The notes under the pieces are model-generated. The model did no database searches. It was given only the letters and a program-made list of their open reading frames with translations, and had not been told where the DNA came from. A program made the translations under genes and the position numbers. From Saccoglossus kowalevskii (Eukaryota; Hemichordata; Enteropneusta; Harrimaniidae), in the NCBI RefSeq assembly GCF_000003605.2, contig NW_003140819.1:144883-166421 (forward strand): a DNA stretch of 21,539 bases, given 5' to 3'. Each line of letters starts with the position of its first letter. The first letter of the stretch is position 1. Positions 1-9,656 of this stretch are shown piece after piece.

Positions 1-40
1 CGTCGCTACCCCCTAAATCAAGTTGAAACCCTTTGAGTCA

Positions 41-135
41 GCAACATTTCCCCCTCAAAATACAGGAAATGGCGTTTCAGGAGGGTCTAAATTTCAGATC
101 TCGCCCCTCATGCAAAAGTTCGTGCCGCCGCCTCA
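41..135. repeat. Dispersed repeat, short copy (internal deletion)
   Basis: Shares CCCCTCAAAATRCAGGAAAT, the following GTTTCAG.NGGTCTA and AGATCTCGCCCCTC.ATGCAAAA with 6195-6360. This copy lacks roughly 70 bp present in the middle of the other one. Class unknown. Confidence 0.6.
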
Positions 136-673
136 ACTCAAGAACCGTGGCGTAAGACATATAACTACTAGTAACAAACAATACCTCACGTGAACTCTGA
201 CCTTGTGGTCAGGGGTGATCAGAAATACATGTATAAAGAAAACTCTGCAAGCGAGCAAACATGGCGTCCCAGGGGGCGACGAATATTTGGATCGTGTTAA
301 AAAGCAATAATTCACAATGAATCGTACACACCGCTGAAAATAGTCATATTTGTTGTCAATAAATAATCGCTTGAACACAGTATTGTCCACGTTTTAACTG
401 TCGAGTCAACAAACATTACGGCCTGTGAGTGATGTGAAATGAAGTATGTTTGGTGGATTTATTGTTACAGTGCAATGTCAATACAATAACTGACGTCATA
501 GAATCAATCAATCAGTCGAAATCCAAAACTAAGCTCTGTTCGAAGACGCTAAGAGTTATTTCACACTGCGGGCCTTCTCGGGTATGTATGTCATCATTCT
601 ATTTCTGAATACTTGACTTCGGTGACTTGACGTAAAATTGGCGAATCACGGAAAACAAACCCCAACTAGTGCT

Positions 674-782
674 TTAAAGGGCGGCAGTCGTCGTGCTGCG
701 TCCTGTTCGATATGGGACTCATAGCGACGTATACAACGCGTGTAAAATACATTGTTTATTTGCATGAAATTCGAACACGCGT
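674..782 (+). repeat. TTAA-bounded MITE relative, left part (copy 1 of a direct pair)
   Basis: Begins TTAAAGGGCGGCAGTCGTCG and is nearly identical to 1318-1422 for about 105 bp. It shares the CTCATAGCGACGTATACAACG block with the left half of the full TTAA MITEs at 9657 and 16182, so it is a diverged relative. An ATG at 712 opens a 132-codon frame, but the second repeat copy breaks that frame, so I do not call it a gene. Confidence 0.6.
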
Positions 783-1317
783 GCAAGGCAGAAGACGCAA
801 ACGGACGCAGAGATCTCGTCGAGGGCGAGAGTTCAGCGAACCTTTTTTATTTGCTTCACGTTTTACTCTCTCCCGTTATCGCGTTCCCACGAACTCTGTT
901 ACCATGGTATCATATGGTACAGTTGTCGCGAAGACAAATGAGAAGGGAACACTATTTCAGGGGAAAACAAGTGTCGTAGCCTTCTCGCTTTCAGCGAGAT
1001 CTTGGAGGTCATCGATCATTTCCAACGGAAGTCTTTTCGATGATTCGAGTTACTTTGCGTATTCATCAACAGTTCAAACAGGAAAAACAACTGTGACATG
1101 GCCGAACTAACTAAAGTTCAGTGTCCCCTGTCCCCGTAAGTTAAAAGTTTAAATGACTAATTTCAAAAAGCTGTATTTCATTACTACTATCCTCACCAAT
1201 TACAATCTGAATCTAAGAAGTGATCTGATCTGGTCACAAGATGGAAATCACACAGTTACTTTAAACACGCGTACGCCACCAAATAAGACACGCACCAAAT
1301 CGCCTAGCTACGTCACT

Positions 1318-1422
1318 TAAAGGGCGGTAGTCGTCGCGCCGCGTCCTGTTCGATATGGGACTCATAGCGACGTATACAACGCGTGTAAAATACATTGTCT
1401 GTTGAAATGAAATTCGAGCACG
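1318..1422 (+). repeat. TTAA-bounded MITE relative, left part (copy 2 of a direct pair)
   Basis: Direct repeat of 674-782 starting at TTAAAGGGCGGTAG, about 640 bp downstream. The right half of the element is missing, as in copy 1. Confidence 0.6.
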
Positions 1423-1883
1423 CCTTTTAACTCTTACGTGGTCAGGACAATGAAAACCTTAATAGCGTTGGCAGGGTAGGGGTTGAGCGAAATCGCTCAT
1501 TTCAAAAACATCTCCATGCGTATAAACAAAAAGCATCGTTTTTGTGGCCGCATTACAACCGTAAAACAAATACAGTATATTAGATGTTCTCGGTTATTTC
1601 GGTATATCGGACTTCTGGTATTTGACATTTAATTTATACAACATGGAACTGTCACGAAGAACAATGCAATTTATTTGCGGAGGTGGGAGAGGGCAGTATT
1701 TCGGGGTGGATGGATGGGTGGTTTGTTTGGAAAGCAAATATTTGAGAACAAAATATTTGAACATAATTTGGTGTGGATCTCGCCACCAGCCTCGCCAATA
1801 AAAAATGGCACGTTACTATGGAAACGGGAAGAGCATGACGCCCTAGTAGCCACCCCATTAAATATATTGGTTTATCCCTTGGA
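1423..1883. other. Intronic sequence of the minus-strand gene
   Basis: No exon or clear repeat seen. Together with 1-1422 it is the proximal part of intron 1. Short frames here are overlaps or chance. Confidence 0.5.
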
Positions 1884-1889
1884 ACTTAC
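1884..1889 (-). other. 5' splice donor of minus-strand aminopeptidase
   Basis: Consensus donor GTAAGT read on the minus strand directly after ..AACGAGATGCG. It ends the coding similarity after the GFYRSSY motif and splits the codon after its second base (phase 2). The reading frame hits a stop two codons into the intron. Confidence 0.85.
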
Positions 1890-2521
1890 CGCATCTCGTT
1901 TTGGCTTGTCGTGTAGGAACTACGATAGAAGCCCGCCAAATCGTCTTCTAGAGCTCCTACGAATTTGGTGGTGAGTCTGTAAACGGTGTCCTTCTCCATG
2001 TCATCGACCGTCTCGATCACTAAAAACTGGTACTCTGTCTCCTCACGCGGAGATTTGATGGCCACTTCTTCCCCATTCTTGGTAAGACGAATATTACCCT
2101 CATCCATGATTTTATCCAATTTGTTAATGTGAATCTTGACAACGCTGGTAGGCTCGGTAAAATTGAACTCCGCGTAAGAATCGCCATCGAATTTAAATTT
2201 CTTTTCTCCGTCCTCGTCGTCCAAATACACTTTCAAGTGCACGAAATAGTGTTGCGGGACCACGTTCGTTTGTACTCTACCTGGCCAATTTGGTTCCACT
2301 CCAGGCGGCTTCGTCGACGGCGGCTCGTCGGTACCGGTGCCCGCTTCGGGGGTAGGCAGGGAGGAGTCCGCACAATTTCTGTCCGGTACGTAATAAGCCA
2401 ACAAGCCTACGCCGATGCACAGTGCTACGACGGCGATTACGATGCAAAATATACCCATATTCCCGATGTACACACCAGACTTTTTATCGTCCTCGCGCTC
2501 CATTTCCATTTCTCGCAACAT
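1890..2521 (-). CDS. M1 aminopeptidase (APN-like), first coding exon
   Basis: N-terminal exon of a type II membrane zinc aminopeptidase of the M1 family (aminopeptidase N / glutamyl aminopeptidase group), ectoenzymes that trim N-terminal residues from peptides outside the cell. It encodes 210 complete residues. Residues 1-22 are a charged cytoplasmic tail, about 23-45 a hydrophobic membrane helix ending in YYVPDRN, about 50-80 a Pro/Thr/Gly-rich stalk, and 81-210 the start of the M1 beta domain (VVPQHYFVHLKVYL, NFT glycosylation site at 120, VKIHINKL, then GFYRSSY). The exon ends at 1890; the donor GTAAGT (1889-1884) splits an Arg codon in phase 2. The first in-frame ATG is at 2521 with a TGA stop upstream; Met5 (G at -3 and +4) and Met7 are other possible starts. 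Catalytic exons are not in the window; the intron runs past position 1. The family call is firm; the exact paralogue is unknown. Confidence 0.88.
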
Positions 2522-2776
2522 CTTGTTACGAATCGCGATTAGCCCGACTGGTAGCTCAGATTGGCGTAGTTTAACAAAAATCAAATCTGGTCAGTGCGAG
2601 CTTGGCAGCCTTGGTACAGCGGGGTGCGTTAAACGTCTTTGAATCTGAAGGCCAATGGAGCGTACACTTACGTAGAAGGCGTCCGATAGTCCACGATCCT
2701 CACCGCTGAATAACCACACCTCACCCGATTCTACCACTCCTAGCCAACATACGTATCTATCATCTTATCAAAAAAA
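2522..2776. other. 5' flank / probable 5' UTR of minus-strand gene
   Basis: Holds an in-frame TGA just upstream of the coding frame and a CCAAT at 2652. A good donor-like GTAAGT lies on the minus strand at 2671-2666 and could end a non-coding upstream exon. No strong acceptor sits between it and the ATG. Confidence 0.4.
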
Positions 2777-2795
2777 ATTTGCATATAATTTGCAT
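2777..2795. promoter_or_regulatory. Two octamer (POU) motifs one helical turn apart
   Basis: Two exact ATTTGCAT octamers start at 2777 and 2788, spaced 11 bp, so they face the same side of the helix. They lie about 256-274 bp upstream of the minus-strand ATG. The octamer is the classic binding site of POU-domain factors. Function is inferred from position and spacing only. Confidence 0.4.
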
Positions 2796-3000
2796 AAACA
2801 TGTACTATTACAAACGTACTTTTGCTTGACGTCTGACCCCCGACGTTGCCGTGTCCCTTCTTTCAGGGAAGTACCTGGGCGTGTGAAGGAGTTCGAGGAC
2901 GCTTATCGTGTTGATTGAACTAATCGCAAATATACCAGCATGCATTGCGGCAGATCAGAATATCTGTTATTATTAGTGGAGGATGTGAAGGCTACGGCTG

Positions 3001-3010
3001 GTCACGTGAC
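3001..3010. promoter_or_regulatory. CLEAR-type E-box palindrome
   Basis: A perfect GTCACGTGAC palindrome, the consensus recognised by MiT/TFE bHLH-zip factors in lysosomal-gene promoters (also bound by USF/Myc types). It lies about 480 bp upstream of the minus-strand aminopeptidase ATG. Confidence 0.35.
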
Positions 3011-4433
3011 GCGACGTGAAAGTATTTAATTTATATGTATTGGCGGTGGCTGAATGGAATAACATCTCGCGGTACTTCTTATTGAGAAAATTTAATTTCC
3101 AGCCCACGCACGCAATGTAGGGCAGTTGACGTGACAGTTGATTACATTCCGATTTAGGTCAGATTTTGTTATACTAGTATTAAAAAAGCGGTGGTCATTG
3201 CGCGAATAGGCAGACACACGCCTTGTATAAGAACGTCGCATGAGACCCACATCGCGATGGCCACCGCGCGCCTTGTAATAAGGAAACAAACCAGTGGGTC
3301 ATACGGCGCCGTTTACCGCACTGTCACTTCGGATTATCTCTTCTATCTCGATGAACGTGGTACACAGTACACAAGGAGGGGAGGAACTCTTTGCCAGCAC
3401 CCTAGCTCCAGATCACCCCGGACGACAGACCGGGTAGGTCACTGAGGTCACGCTTGTTGTTTGTTTGCAGCCCTCCTTCAATAATGATACGATCATGTTA
3501 CTATCACGTTATTGCGGTAGAAGCACTGCAACATGTTCTCTTTCTCTTTGCATGTTTATAGTGCACGTGACATGTTGTTCGATTACGTCAGTTACGCCGC
3601 AGGCTCGTTCGCAACGTCAACAGATCATGGTTATCGACATTTCTACGAAGACTCGGAGACTATACATTTCACAGTATCCTAAGTCGAACGTTTACATGGC
3701 AACACTTATTAAATGGATACTTCAGTATGTTTTAGTCTTATCTCATAACAGCCAATTGCGATCAAAGACGACAAAATGGCAGAAAATTATGACGTTTTTG
3801 TTCAAAAATACAATGCGACACAGAAACCTACAAAAGGTCTATTCGTTGTAGTGTCAGGCGAGGGCGCGTTCCATGGTTACAGCAGACGAAAATCACAAGT
3901 ACTTTTTTTTATATTTGGGATATCATTCTATCATTGTTTTTTATTGAAACGTTAGCCCAGTGGGTAAATCTACTAAGGAATAGCCCCGAAACAAGTTACC
4001 TACTTCGTGCTTGGTCTGAATATGGTAGTGTGAACATGGCTAGCGCGTCGGCGGTGCGTCTCGTAGCAGGTTGAAACGTCATCAACAGCAATGATATAAA
4101 AGGATCTTGCCATGTGGTAGTCTGTGTAATTGAGCTAAAATAAACGCGTCATAGTTGGTTACAAATTAAATAGCAGAAGTTCAAGTTTTCAACGTTTTCA
4201 CGGGATGGAGCCATTAACGATTGCGTGAACGAATACCGGGTAAGTTTTCAAGGGCTGGGCCATTAACTTTGTTGGGTAGCGGAGCGTGATTCATTTTTCG
4301 CACATTGCGTGTTTTTATTTTATTTTTTCAAGTTGGAGCTGCTCGTCTGATAATCCCGTGCACATTTTCACGGATATTTATTTTTCTCTTTTATTCAGTG
4401 TAAGGGGCCCACTCACAACTACATTATGGCCTT
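3011..4433. other. Intergenic, no gene recognised
   Basis: Contains a CACGTG at 3564 and open frames without recognisable similarity or ATG starts. At 3953-3975 an A-box-like TAGCCCAGTGGGTAAAT occurs, but no matching B box at tRNA spacing, so no SINE or tRNA is called. Confidence 0.4.
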
Positions 4434-4438
4434 TTCTG

Positions 4439-4496
4439 ATTGGCCGTTATAAGAATGACACAGATCACGTGTTCAGCACGTGACGCTGTATATAAA
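4439..4496 (+). promoter_or_regulatory. Promoter-like cluster: CCAAT, two E-boxes, TATA
   Basis: In 58 bp there is a reversed CCAAT (ATTGG, 4439), CACGTG at 4466, CACGTG at 4477, and TATATAAA at 4489. The order and spacing are those of a TATA promoter firing rightward at about 4520. No convincing coding region follows; an unclassified dispersed repeat copy begins at 4688. It could drive a non-coding RNA or be a relic of a mobile element promoter. Confidence 0.3.
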
Positions 4497-4687
4497 GGGG
4501 AACTTTCCATACCTTGGAGAGTCCATGGAATCATGATGGAACACTATTGGTTATATTTTTTACACTATAAATCAATTTCCTTTTTCTATTTGTTTTTAAA
4601 TTGTTGCGAAATTGGGCGTATGTCAATATAAAGGAAGGTGGACGTCGCATCGTTTTCGATATGTGTCCCATTGCCGACGTATCCTCG

Positions 4688-4957
4688 AGGCGGAGCCACG
4701 TCACAGAACGTTCTACGTTGCTAAGACGCGCACCACTGTACCATGTATTTTTATCGACTCTGAGCGAGCTGCTGTGGAACGCTGGTTGAAGAGCCGGTGA
4801 ATACAGCACAAACTCAGCTTTGAAGCAATCCTGAACAACCAAAATTATATATGTTGCACACGCAGGGGGGTAATCTTGTTACACTGTTAAGGGGACTCTC
4901 AACAACCATCCTAAAGTACCGTTTTCTGAAAGTTTTCGGCCTTTGTTATCATCGTGA
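4688..4957 (+). repeat. Unclassified dispersed repeat, copy A
   Basis: Same family as 21134-21461 (same strand) and 12541-12840, 15530-15796 (inverted). It starts at GGCGGAGC.ACGTCACAGAACG and carries shared blocks CACCACTGTACCA, GCTGCTGTGGAACGC, CAATCCTGAACAACCA, ATATATGTTGCACA and TAATCTTGTTACACTGTT. No terminal repeat or coding frame is shared between copies, so the class is open. It may be a non-autonomous DNA element or solo LTR-like unit. Confidence 0.75.
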
Positions 4958-5283
4958 TTCATTGTTATTTTAAACGAAAATCGAACGTGTTCTACATTAA
5001 TACCACCACCGTCGGGTGATAAGCGACATAATTCTTGATCCCGAGACACCAGCTGAATTGAAACGCCCTCAACAATACATTGCAAATACGTTTTGTTTTC
5101 GTCCCCCAGCGAGCATATTTTGTAATTTACACGAAACGTGCGCTGTGATGACGACACTGCATCTGTGCTATTTAGGTATTTCGGCAGTTTTATTTCCTTG
5201 ATAAAAATAAAAACTACATGTTTATTGAACGCGATCCTACTCAGAGTGAATGCCCGTCGTCTGACAACAGTACAAGTTGTGAG
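4879..5283 (-). pseudogene. Unrecognised open frame, possible exon or captured gene fragment
   Basis: An uninterrupted minus-strand frame of 134 codons with no ATG in its upstream two thirds. The middle (about 4965-5196) has protein-like composition, e.g. FRVNYKICSLGDENKTYLQC and VEGVSIQLVSRDQELCR. A pyrimidine-rich tract ending ATCAAG at about 5197 could act as a weak splice acceptor. The last 27 or so codons come from a dispersed repeat (4688-4957), so the C-terminal part is not native. I do not recognise the family; it may be chance. Confidence 0.2.
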
Positions 5284-5352
5284 TTACTGCGCCCTCGGCG
5301 ACGGGGTCATAGATTTCGAGTCTGAGGGATTCCATCGACGAGGGCGCACTAA
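5284..5352. repeat. Small foldback element with GCGCCCTC ends
   Basis: The left end TTACTGCGCCCTCGGCGAC pairs with the right end, whose complement reads TTAGTGCGCCCTCGTCGAT (16 of 19 match). About 69 bp in all, with TTA/TAA outer bases. Looks like a miniature inverted-repeat element. Confidence 0.55.
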
Positions 5353-5555
5353 ATGATGCCTAAAACGTAACAGTTGCACTGCTGGTATCGTGGAAATCTA
5401 TATCGTAAATAGCGCAAAGTGTTCAATGTAGCCTGTATATTAATATGTGCTCTGTGATTGGCCACTCTCCACGTCGTCTTATTTGTATACCACGTATCTA
5501 CCCACGTATATGATACGTATACGATGCATAACTTGATACGTCGAAACGACCTGCC
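5353..5555. other. Intergenic, nothing recognised
   Basis: Holds several TACGTAT / CACGTAT motifs at 5490-5525 but no gene or clear repeat. Confidence 0.4.
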
Positions 5556-5624
5556 AACAAATAAGCTGCTCTCTGATTGGTCTGACTGTTAGGTGTTAGG
5601 GCTGTGAAGCCAATCAGACTCAAC
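5556..5624. repeat. CCAAT-hairpin repeat, copy 1
   Basis: AACAAATAAGCTGCTCTCTGATTGG and the rest match 7689-7758 over about 69 bp. CTGATTGG near one side and CCAATCAG near the other form an inverted pair, so each copy carries two opposed CCAAT boxes. Confidence 0.6.
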
Positions 5625-6194
5625 GTAGTAAATGGCTTTGCAATGAAATTCCCTTTAATTCAGATACAACCACACTGTCCGTCGTAATACGAACTAGGGC
5701 CGAGCTTAGCCAAACCAACTTGAAGTGTGAATGTAGTAAATTATGTAACGGGGCAACGGGTGAGCGTACGAGTATGCAATAACACGAAATTGTACATAAA
5801 GCAACGAGTCTCAATGAGGCGTTAACAAGGGGTCAACCATTCAACATGGGAAAGCTATGTCACTGGAAACTACATACTACTTACTTACACAAGTCTTAAA
5901 TCATAATACAACAGAGAACAAAGAATTCGTTGATAAATACCAACACATCGACTAAGAATTTATGTTATTCATTGTCTAAGACTCTTCAAGCCTGTCAGAA
6001 AAACAAGTCTTAACGACAATACTTAATGGCCGAATGCTACGTCCGCGCGTGAACCCGGCCTTCCATACGGAACTAGTGTTATATTTGTACACACACAAAA
6101 AAGCAAAACAATTTAGCTGCCATCTGACTACGTTTACTGTATTTAGGCACTGTTTCACAAAAGTGAGCACGCTTTCTGAAATATGAGCGTTTGC
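5625..6194. other. Intergenic, nothing recognised
   Basis: No coding similarity, RNA gene or convincing repeat seen on either strand. Confidence 0.4.
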
Positions 6195-6360
6195 GTTAGC
6201 AGAATTTGCCCCTCAAAATGCAGGAAATATCGTTTCAGATGGTCTAGATTTCATTTTTTTAAAAGGGAGCATGCCCCTGGACCCCCTAGTCGTGCCTTCA
6301 GCGCGAGGGATGATGAGCAGATCTCGCCCCTCCATGCAAAATTTAGTGCCGCCCCCTCTG
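6195..6360. repeat. Dispersed repeat, longer copy
   Basis: Same family as 41-135, including the GC-rich centre (GCATGCCCCTGGACCCCC). Its right end runs straight into a fragment of a different dispersed repeat at 6361, suggesting nested or compound insertion. No coding potential. Confidence 0.6.
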
Positions 6361-6412
6361 TCTTAGCAACATAGAACGTTCGAGTTTTGTTACGTAGCTC
6401 CGCCCCTGAATA
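6361..6412 (-). repeat. Unclassified dispersed repeat, terminal fragment
   Basis: TCTTAGCAACATAGAACGTTC followed by TACGTAGCTCCGCCCCTGAAT matches the outer end of the family seen at 12541-12840, in the same orientation. Confidence 0.55.
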
Positions 6413-6735
6413 TGAATAAAAAACATCGAAGGAGAAGCTCAATAACACATTTACATTTGGAACGTCACGTGATGAAGGCCCTGGTACGTAACGCTAAAGA
6501 CATCTCAGGCTCAGTACCCGACTGGTATTCATGTCATCCACTCGTATGGATCCCTAGATCTTGAAATATCATATGTATTTGATTTTTTGGTTATTTAAAA
6601 AAGAAACAAACCAGGTAAATCAAATCTTGGATTTGTCATTTATTGCGAAATACAAATCTACAAATCTACAAATCTACAAAGCAAGAGTAAAGGACGAGTA
6701 GTTGTTTTACCGTGATAAATACTTTCTACACCAGT
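6413..6735. other. Intergenic with an 8-bp microsatellite
   Basis: At 6651-6681 the unit TACAAATC repeats almost four times. CACGTG occurs at 6466. No gene seen. Confidence 0.5.
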
Positions 6736-6949
6736 TACTGTAAATGCATTAATTATTCACTGGGTTTTAATTTCGCTACTTTCGCTGATAATTAAGATCC
6801 GCTAAATTAAATCTGTGAAGTGAACATGTAAAATAACAATAAAACTCATTGTGTCCTTGCCAAATTCGTGAAATTAAACACACAGTGAATCTGCTCAAAA
6901 CATCAAAATTATTAAATCAAATGTCAGTGAAATAAATGGTTTTACACTA
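6736..6949. mobile_element. TA-bounded MITE (CTGTAAA family)
   Basis: Starts TACTGTAAA and ends TTTACACTA, one mismatch from a perfect inverted pair. Inside is TTCACTGGGTTTTAATTTCGCT, shared with the copy at 20647. Length 214 bp, in line with the other copies (212-230). TA target duplication plus CTGTA ends fits a Tc1/mariner-type non-autonomous element. Confidence 0.65.
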
Positions 6950-7098
6950 TTAAGCATGTAGCGATGGCAAATTTTTTAGAATCCTGTAAAAAAAAGTTTT
7001 ATTTTTGAATTTATTTTCGCTGAAACAATGATTCACAGTGAAACTTGAATTTTTCCTTTTTCTATCTTTCTGTCGTTGAGATATCTTTACTTCATCAA

Positions 7099-7262
7099 AA
7101 TAGGTGATTTTCAGTTCCAGTCAAATGCGAGAGATCTTGCGATTTGCGTGAACGACGGTCGCGGAACGTCTACCGTAAAAATCGAACGATTTGATTTTGA
7201 ACTTGAATTTCTTTATTTCGTAGCTCACATCGAAAGGCCGACCTTTTACAGGGGAATATTGC
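7099..7262. repeat. Inverted repeat arm 1 of a 160-bp pair
   Basis: Its reverse complement matches 8198-8355 at high identity, including GATGTGAGCTACGAAATAAAG and AAATCGTTCGATTTTT. Both arms are open in some frame, but in opposite orientations with unlike residues, so coding is unlikely. It abuts a TTAA-MITE fragment at 7263. Confidence 0.7.
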
Positions 7263-7366
7263 AGATGCAAAGGCTCATGGGTAGATGTTTGTTTGTAAAC
7301 AACGACACGCTATGGCCGTTTGCCGCATGCATAGGGGCGATTCCTCCTCTTCAAGAGAAATTTTGA
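7263..7366 (+). repeat. TTAA-MITE family, right-half fragment
   Basis: ATGCAAAGGCTCATGGGTAG and TGTTTGTAAACAACGACACG match the internal part of the full elements at 9657 and 16182. The right end is degenerate (GCGATTCCTCCTCTTCAAG). Confidence 0.6.
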
Positions 7367-7688
7367 TAACAATATTATATATATAAAAGAAATATGTGTC
7401 TTTTCCATACTATTTCCCAAACTTTGCAAACAAAGCTCGTTAATAACAATTTATTTTTGCGTTTATGTTATAAATTCACGACAGACTATGACGTGTATAG
7501 TAATGGAGGGCATTCACGATGTGTAAGCATGAATTAAAACTATTCAACGTTTTAGAATATTTTTTTTTTTCAAATATTTTGAAATGTGGTGAACAGAGAA
7601 TTTTGTTCACTAAATATAATATAGATTCTTCGTGAACAAAATGTTCCAAGTTCGAATGATTCGAGACAACGAAAAAAAAAAAACAGTT
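7367..7688. other. AT-rich intergenic sequence
   Basis: Homopolymer runs and low complexity; no gene or assignable repeat. Confidence 0.4.
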
Positions 7689-7758
7689 AACAAATAAGTT
7701 GCTCTCTGTTTGGTCTGATTGTTTGGTGTTAGGGTTGGGTAGCCAATCAGGTTGACTC
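7689..7758. repeat. CCAAT-hairpin repeat, copy 2
   Basis: Matches 5556-5624; AGCCAATCAG is retained on the right, while the left ATTGG has changed to TTTGG. Confidence 0.6.
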
Positions 7759-8197
7759 ACATCCGTCACGCTCTCCTCGTGACTTAGCCCATACAAATAT
7801 AAACGTGAAGACGATAACATATACTTAGTCTTAGTCTAGTAAGCATCAATTAGGCTCGAACCTCGTCAAACGCTGGCGCACCAAAAACACGTGATGTTAT
7901 GCCAGGTCACGTGGGTTAAGATAATGTTTATAGTACATTGACGGCCACGAATACGCTGCTATTCAAACAAAAACTAATAGTCTACCAATAGACCATTTTC
8001 CGTTCACTGCGAGAATCACGCGTTATGCGTAAAATCGAACGTAAAAACAGGACAAACAAAGGTCATAGCGTCGTAGTGGCGTCAAACATCGCGTGAGATT
8101 CGACAAACGCCAAAGTATTTTGGGGGACATTTCCATGTCAATAATGTGTTGTACACATTTGATGATAGACAATTTCGATTAAAAGAGGATATTCGAA
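7759..8197. other. Intergenic with paired E-boxes
   Basis: CACGTG occurs at 7888 and 7908, 20 bp apart. No gene seen. Confidence 0.4.
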
Positions 8198-8355
8198 TGC
8201 AATATTCCTCTGTCAAAGATCGGCCGGTCGATGTGAGCTACGAAATAAAGAAATTCGAGTTCAAAATCAAATCGTTCGATTTTTGCGGCAGACGTTTGAC
8301 GCGCGTCTTTCATGCATCTCGCGAGATCTCGCAGTTGTACGGAAAATCACCTATT
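8198..8355. repeat. Inverted repeat arm 2 of a 160-bp pair
   Basis: Reverse complement of 7099-7262. About 935 bp separates the arms. The pairing suggests two inserted copies of one element in opposite orientation, or the ends of one larger decayed element. Confidence 0.7.
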
Positions 8356-8447
8356 GTGCATGCGTTTGTTTCAAAGCCTGTAAACCTTGGAATGTTATGC
8401 CGCGTGCGAACATATGTCACATCCGGCCGGGCAACACTAGTCATGTC

Positions 8448-8506
8448 ACTCGCCCATGAGCCTTTGCGTTCTTAGCCTGTGTTGTTATCGTCGCTTTAAT
8501 CAAATA
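8448..8506 (-). repeat. TTAA-MITE family, left-half fragment, inverted
   Basis: On the minus strand it reads TTAAAGCGACGATAACAACA then AACGCAAAGGCTCATGGG, matching 9705-9750. Confidence 0.6.
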
Positions 8507-9656
8507 TGATATCATTCAGTCCATTCAGACATTCAGTCATTTAATCCAAATATGCCATCGTTTCGTTCGAACATTTCGTTATTTTATTCATGATGTTTGC
8601 TCGGGCTTTGTGACAACGCCCAGTGAACGCGCGTTCGCAATTTGTTGTAACATAAATATTACTTACCAACTATTTTTTTATATTATCTTCTCGCAAAATG
8701 CAAAATCCCGGCTAAGAATGCCGACTACAAACTCTATACAAATTAAACAAAATGTAGATAATACAGATCGTGAATCCTGCTATTTAATTGATGGAAACCA
8801 TCCCTATCATGTTAGAAATACAGTGGTTACATAGGCCGGGGTAATAGTGAACTCGATAACAGGAGAAAATGAAACACTTTTTGTGGAACAAAAATAAGTT
8901 TCGTTACGCTATGGCTATTTGTGTCAAATATCTATTATCATTCGGACTCCGTAATTGCAGGACACAACATTAATAACCACCATCAGCGGAGGAAACCCGC
9001 CATCAGTGGTGGGAATTGGAAAAGAATATAATCCGAACACTACGCAAAGCAGCGCTCTTGTATCACATTTGATTTATTAATGTTAAAAACTGTAAAAAAA
9101 AAAAAATCAGCAGATAATCAAATCGAAAAAAGTCTGAACAGTAACCAACTTTGTAAATTAATAAATAAAAACCGTGCAGTATTCAACCTTTCTAAAAAAC
9201 AGTTACCAACTTGATCAAAATCAGCAATCAAACTTATAAAAAACAGTTCATGAAAGTTGCAACAATATTGATTAAATTGTGAGAAATAAAAAAAATCGCA
9301 TCTTAGAGTGAAATACCAGAATTTTTTTTTTGAATTCTCACTTTCTCTTTCACAAAATAATAACTAATAACTAAACTGAAACGAGACAAAATTGGACGTT
9401 ACGAATTGAAACGAGATAAATTTAATCAAAATAAACTTAAATCAAATAAACTTAAATCCTTAAAATACTTTAATAGAATAGAGCAAAAAAAAAATACAAT
9501 AAAAAAAATTAAAAAAAAGAAACGATTTACATAGATTTCGTTGCTTACTAAATATTACCTACAATGCAATTACAACTACAATTTAATGATAAAACAAATT
9601 AATTACTCCGACCAACTTGTGAAATAATAAATAAAAATGACCGAAAAAACAGTAAC
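8507..9656. other. AT-rich intergenic sequence
   Basis: Long A-rich stretches (about 9080-9600) with no gene. A short CCATCAG(C/T)GG doublet occurs at 8983-9012. Confidence 0.4.

Noticed and set aside
712-1110. 132-codon plus-strand ATG frame
   Set aside because: Starts inside a direct repeat whose second copy at 1318 breaks the frame; composition is low-information and no domain is visible.
1675-2642. Plus-strand frames over the minus-strand aminopeptidase exon
   Set aside because: Antisense shadows of the M1 exon.
3953-4075. Possible tRNA or tRNA-derived SINE
   Set aside because: An A-box-like motif is present but no B box lies at the right distance and no cloverleaf can be drawn.
7076-7366. 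96-codon plus frame
   Set aside because: Made of an inverted-repeat arm and a MITE fragment; the other copies do not preserve the frame.
8146-8475. 109-codon plus frame
   Set aside because: Covers the opposite-orientation arm of the same repeat; starts at TTG, not ATG.
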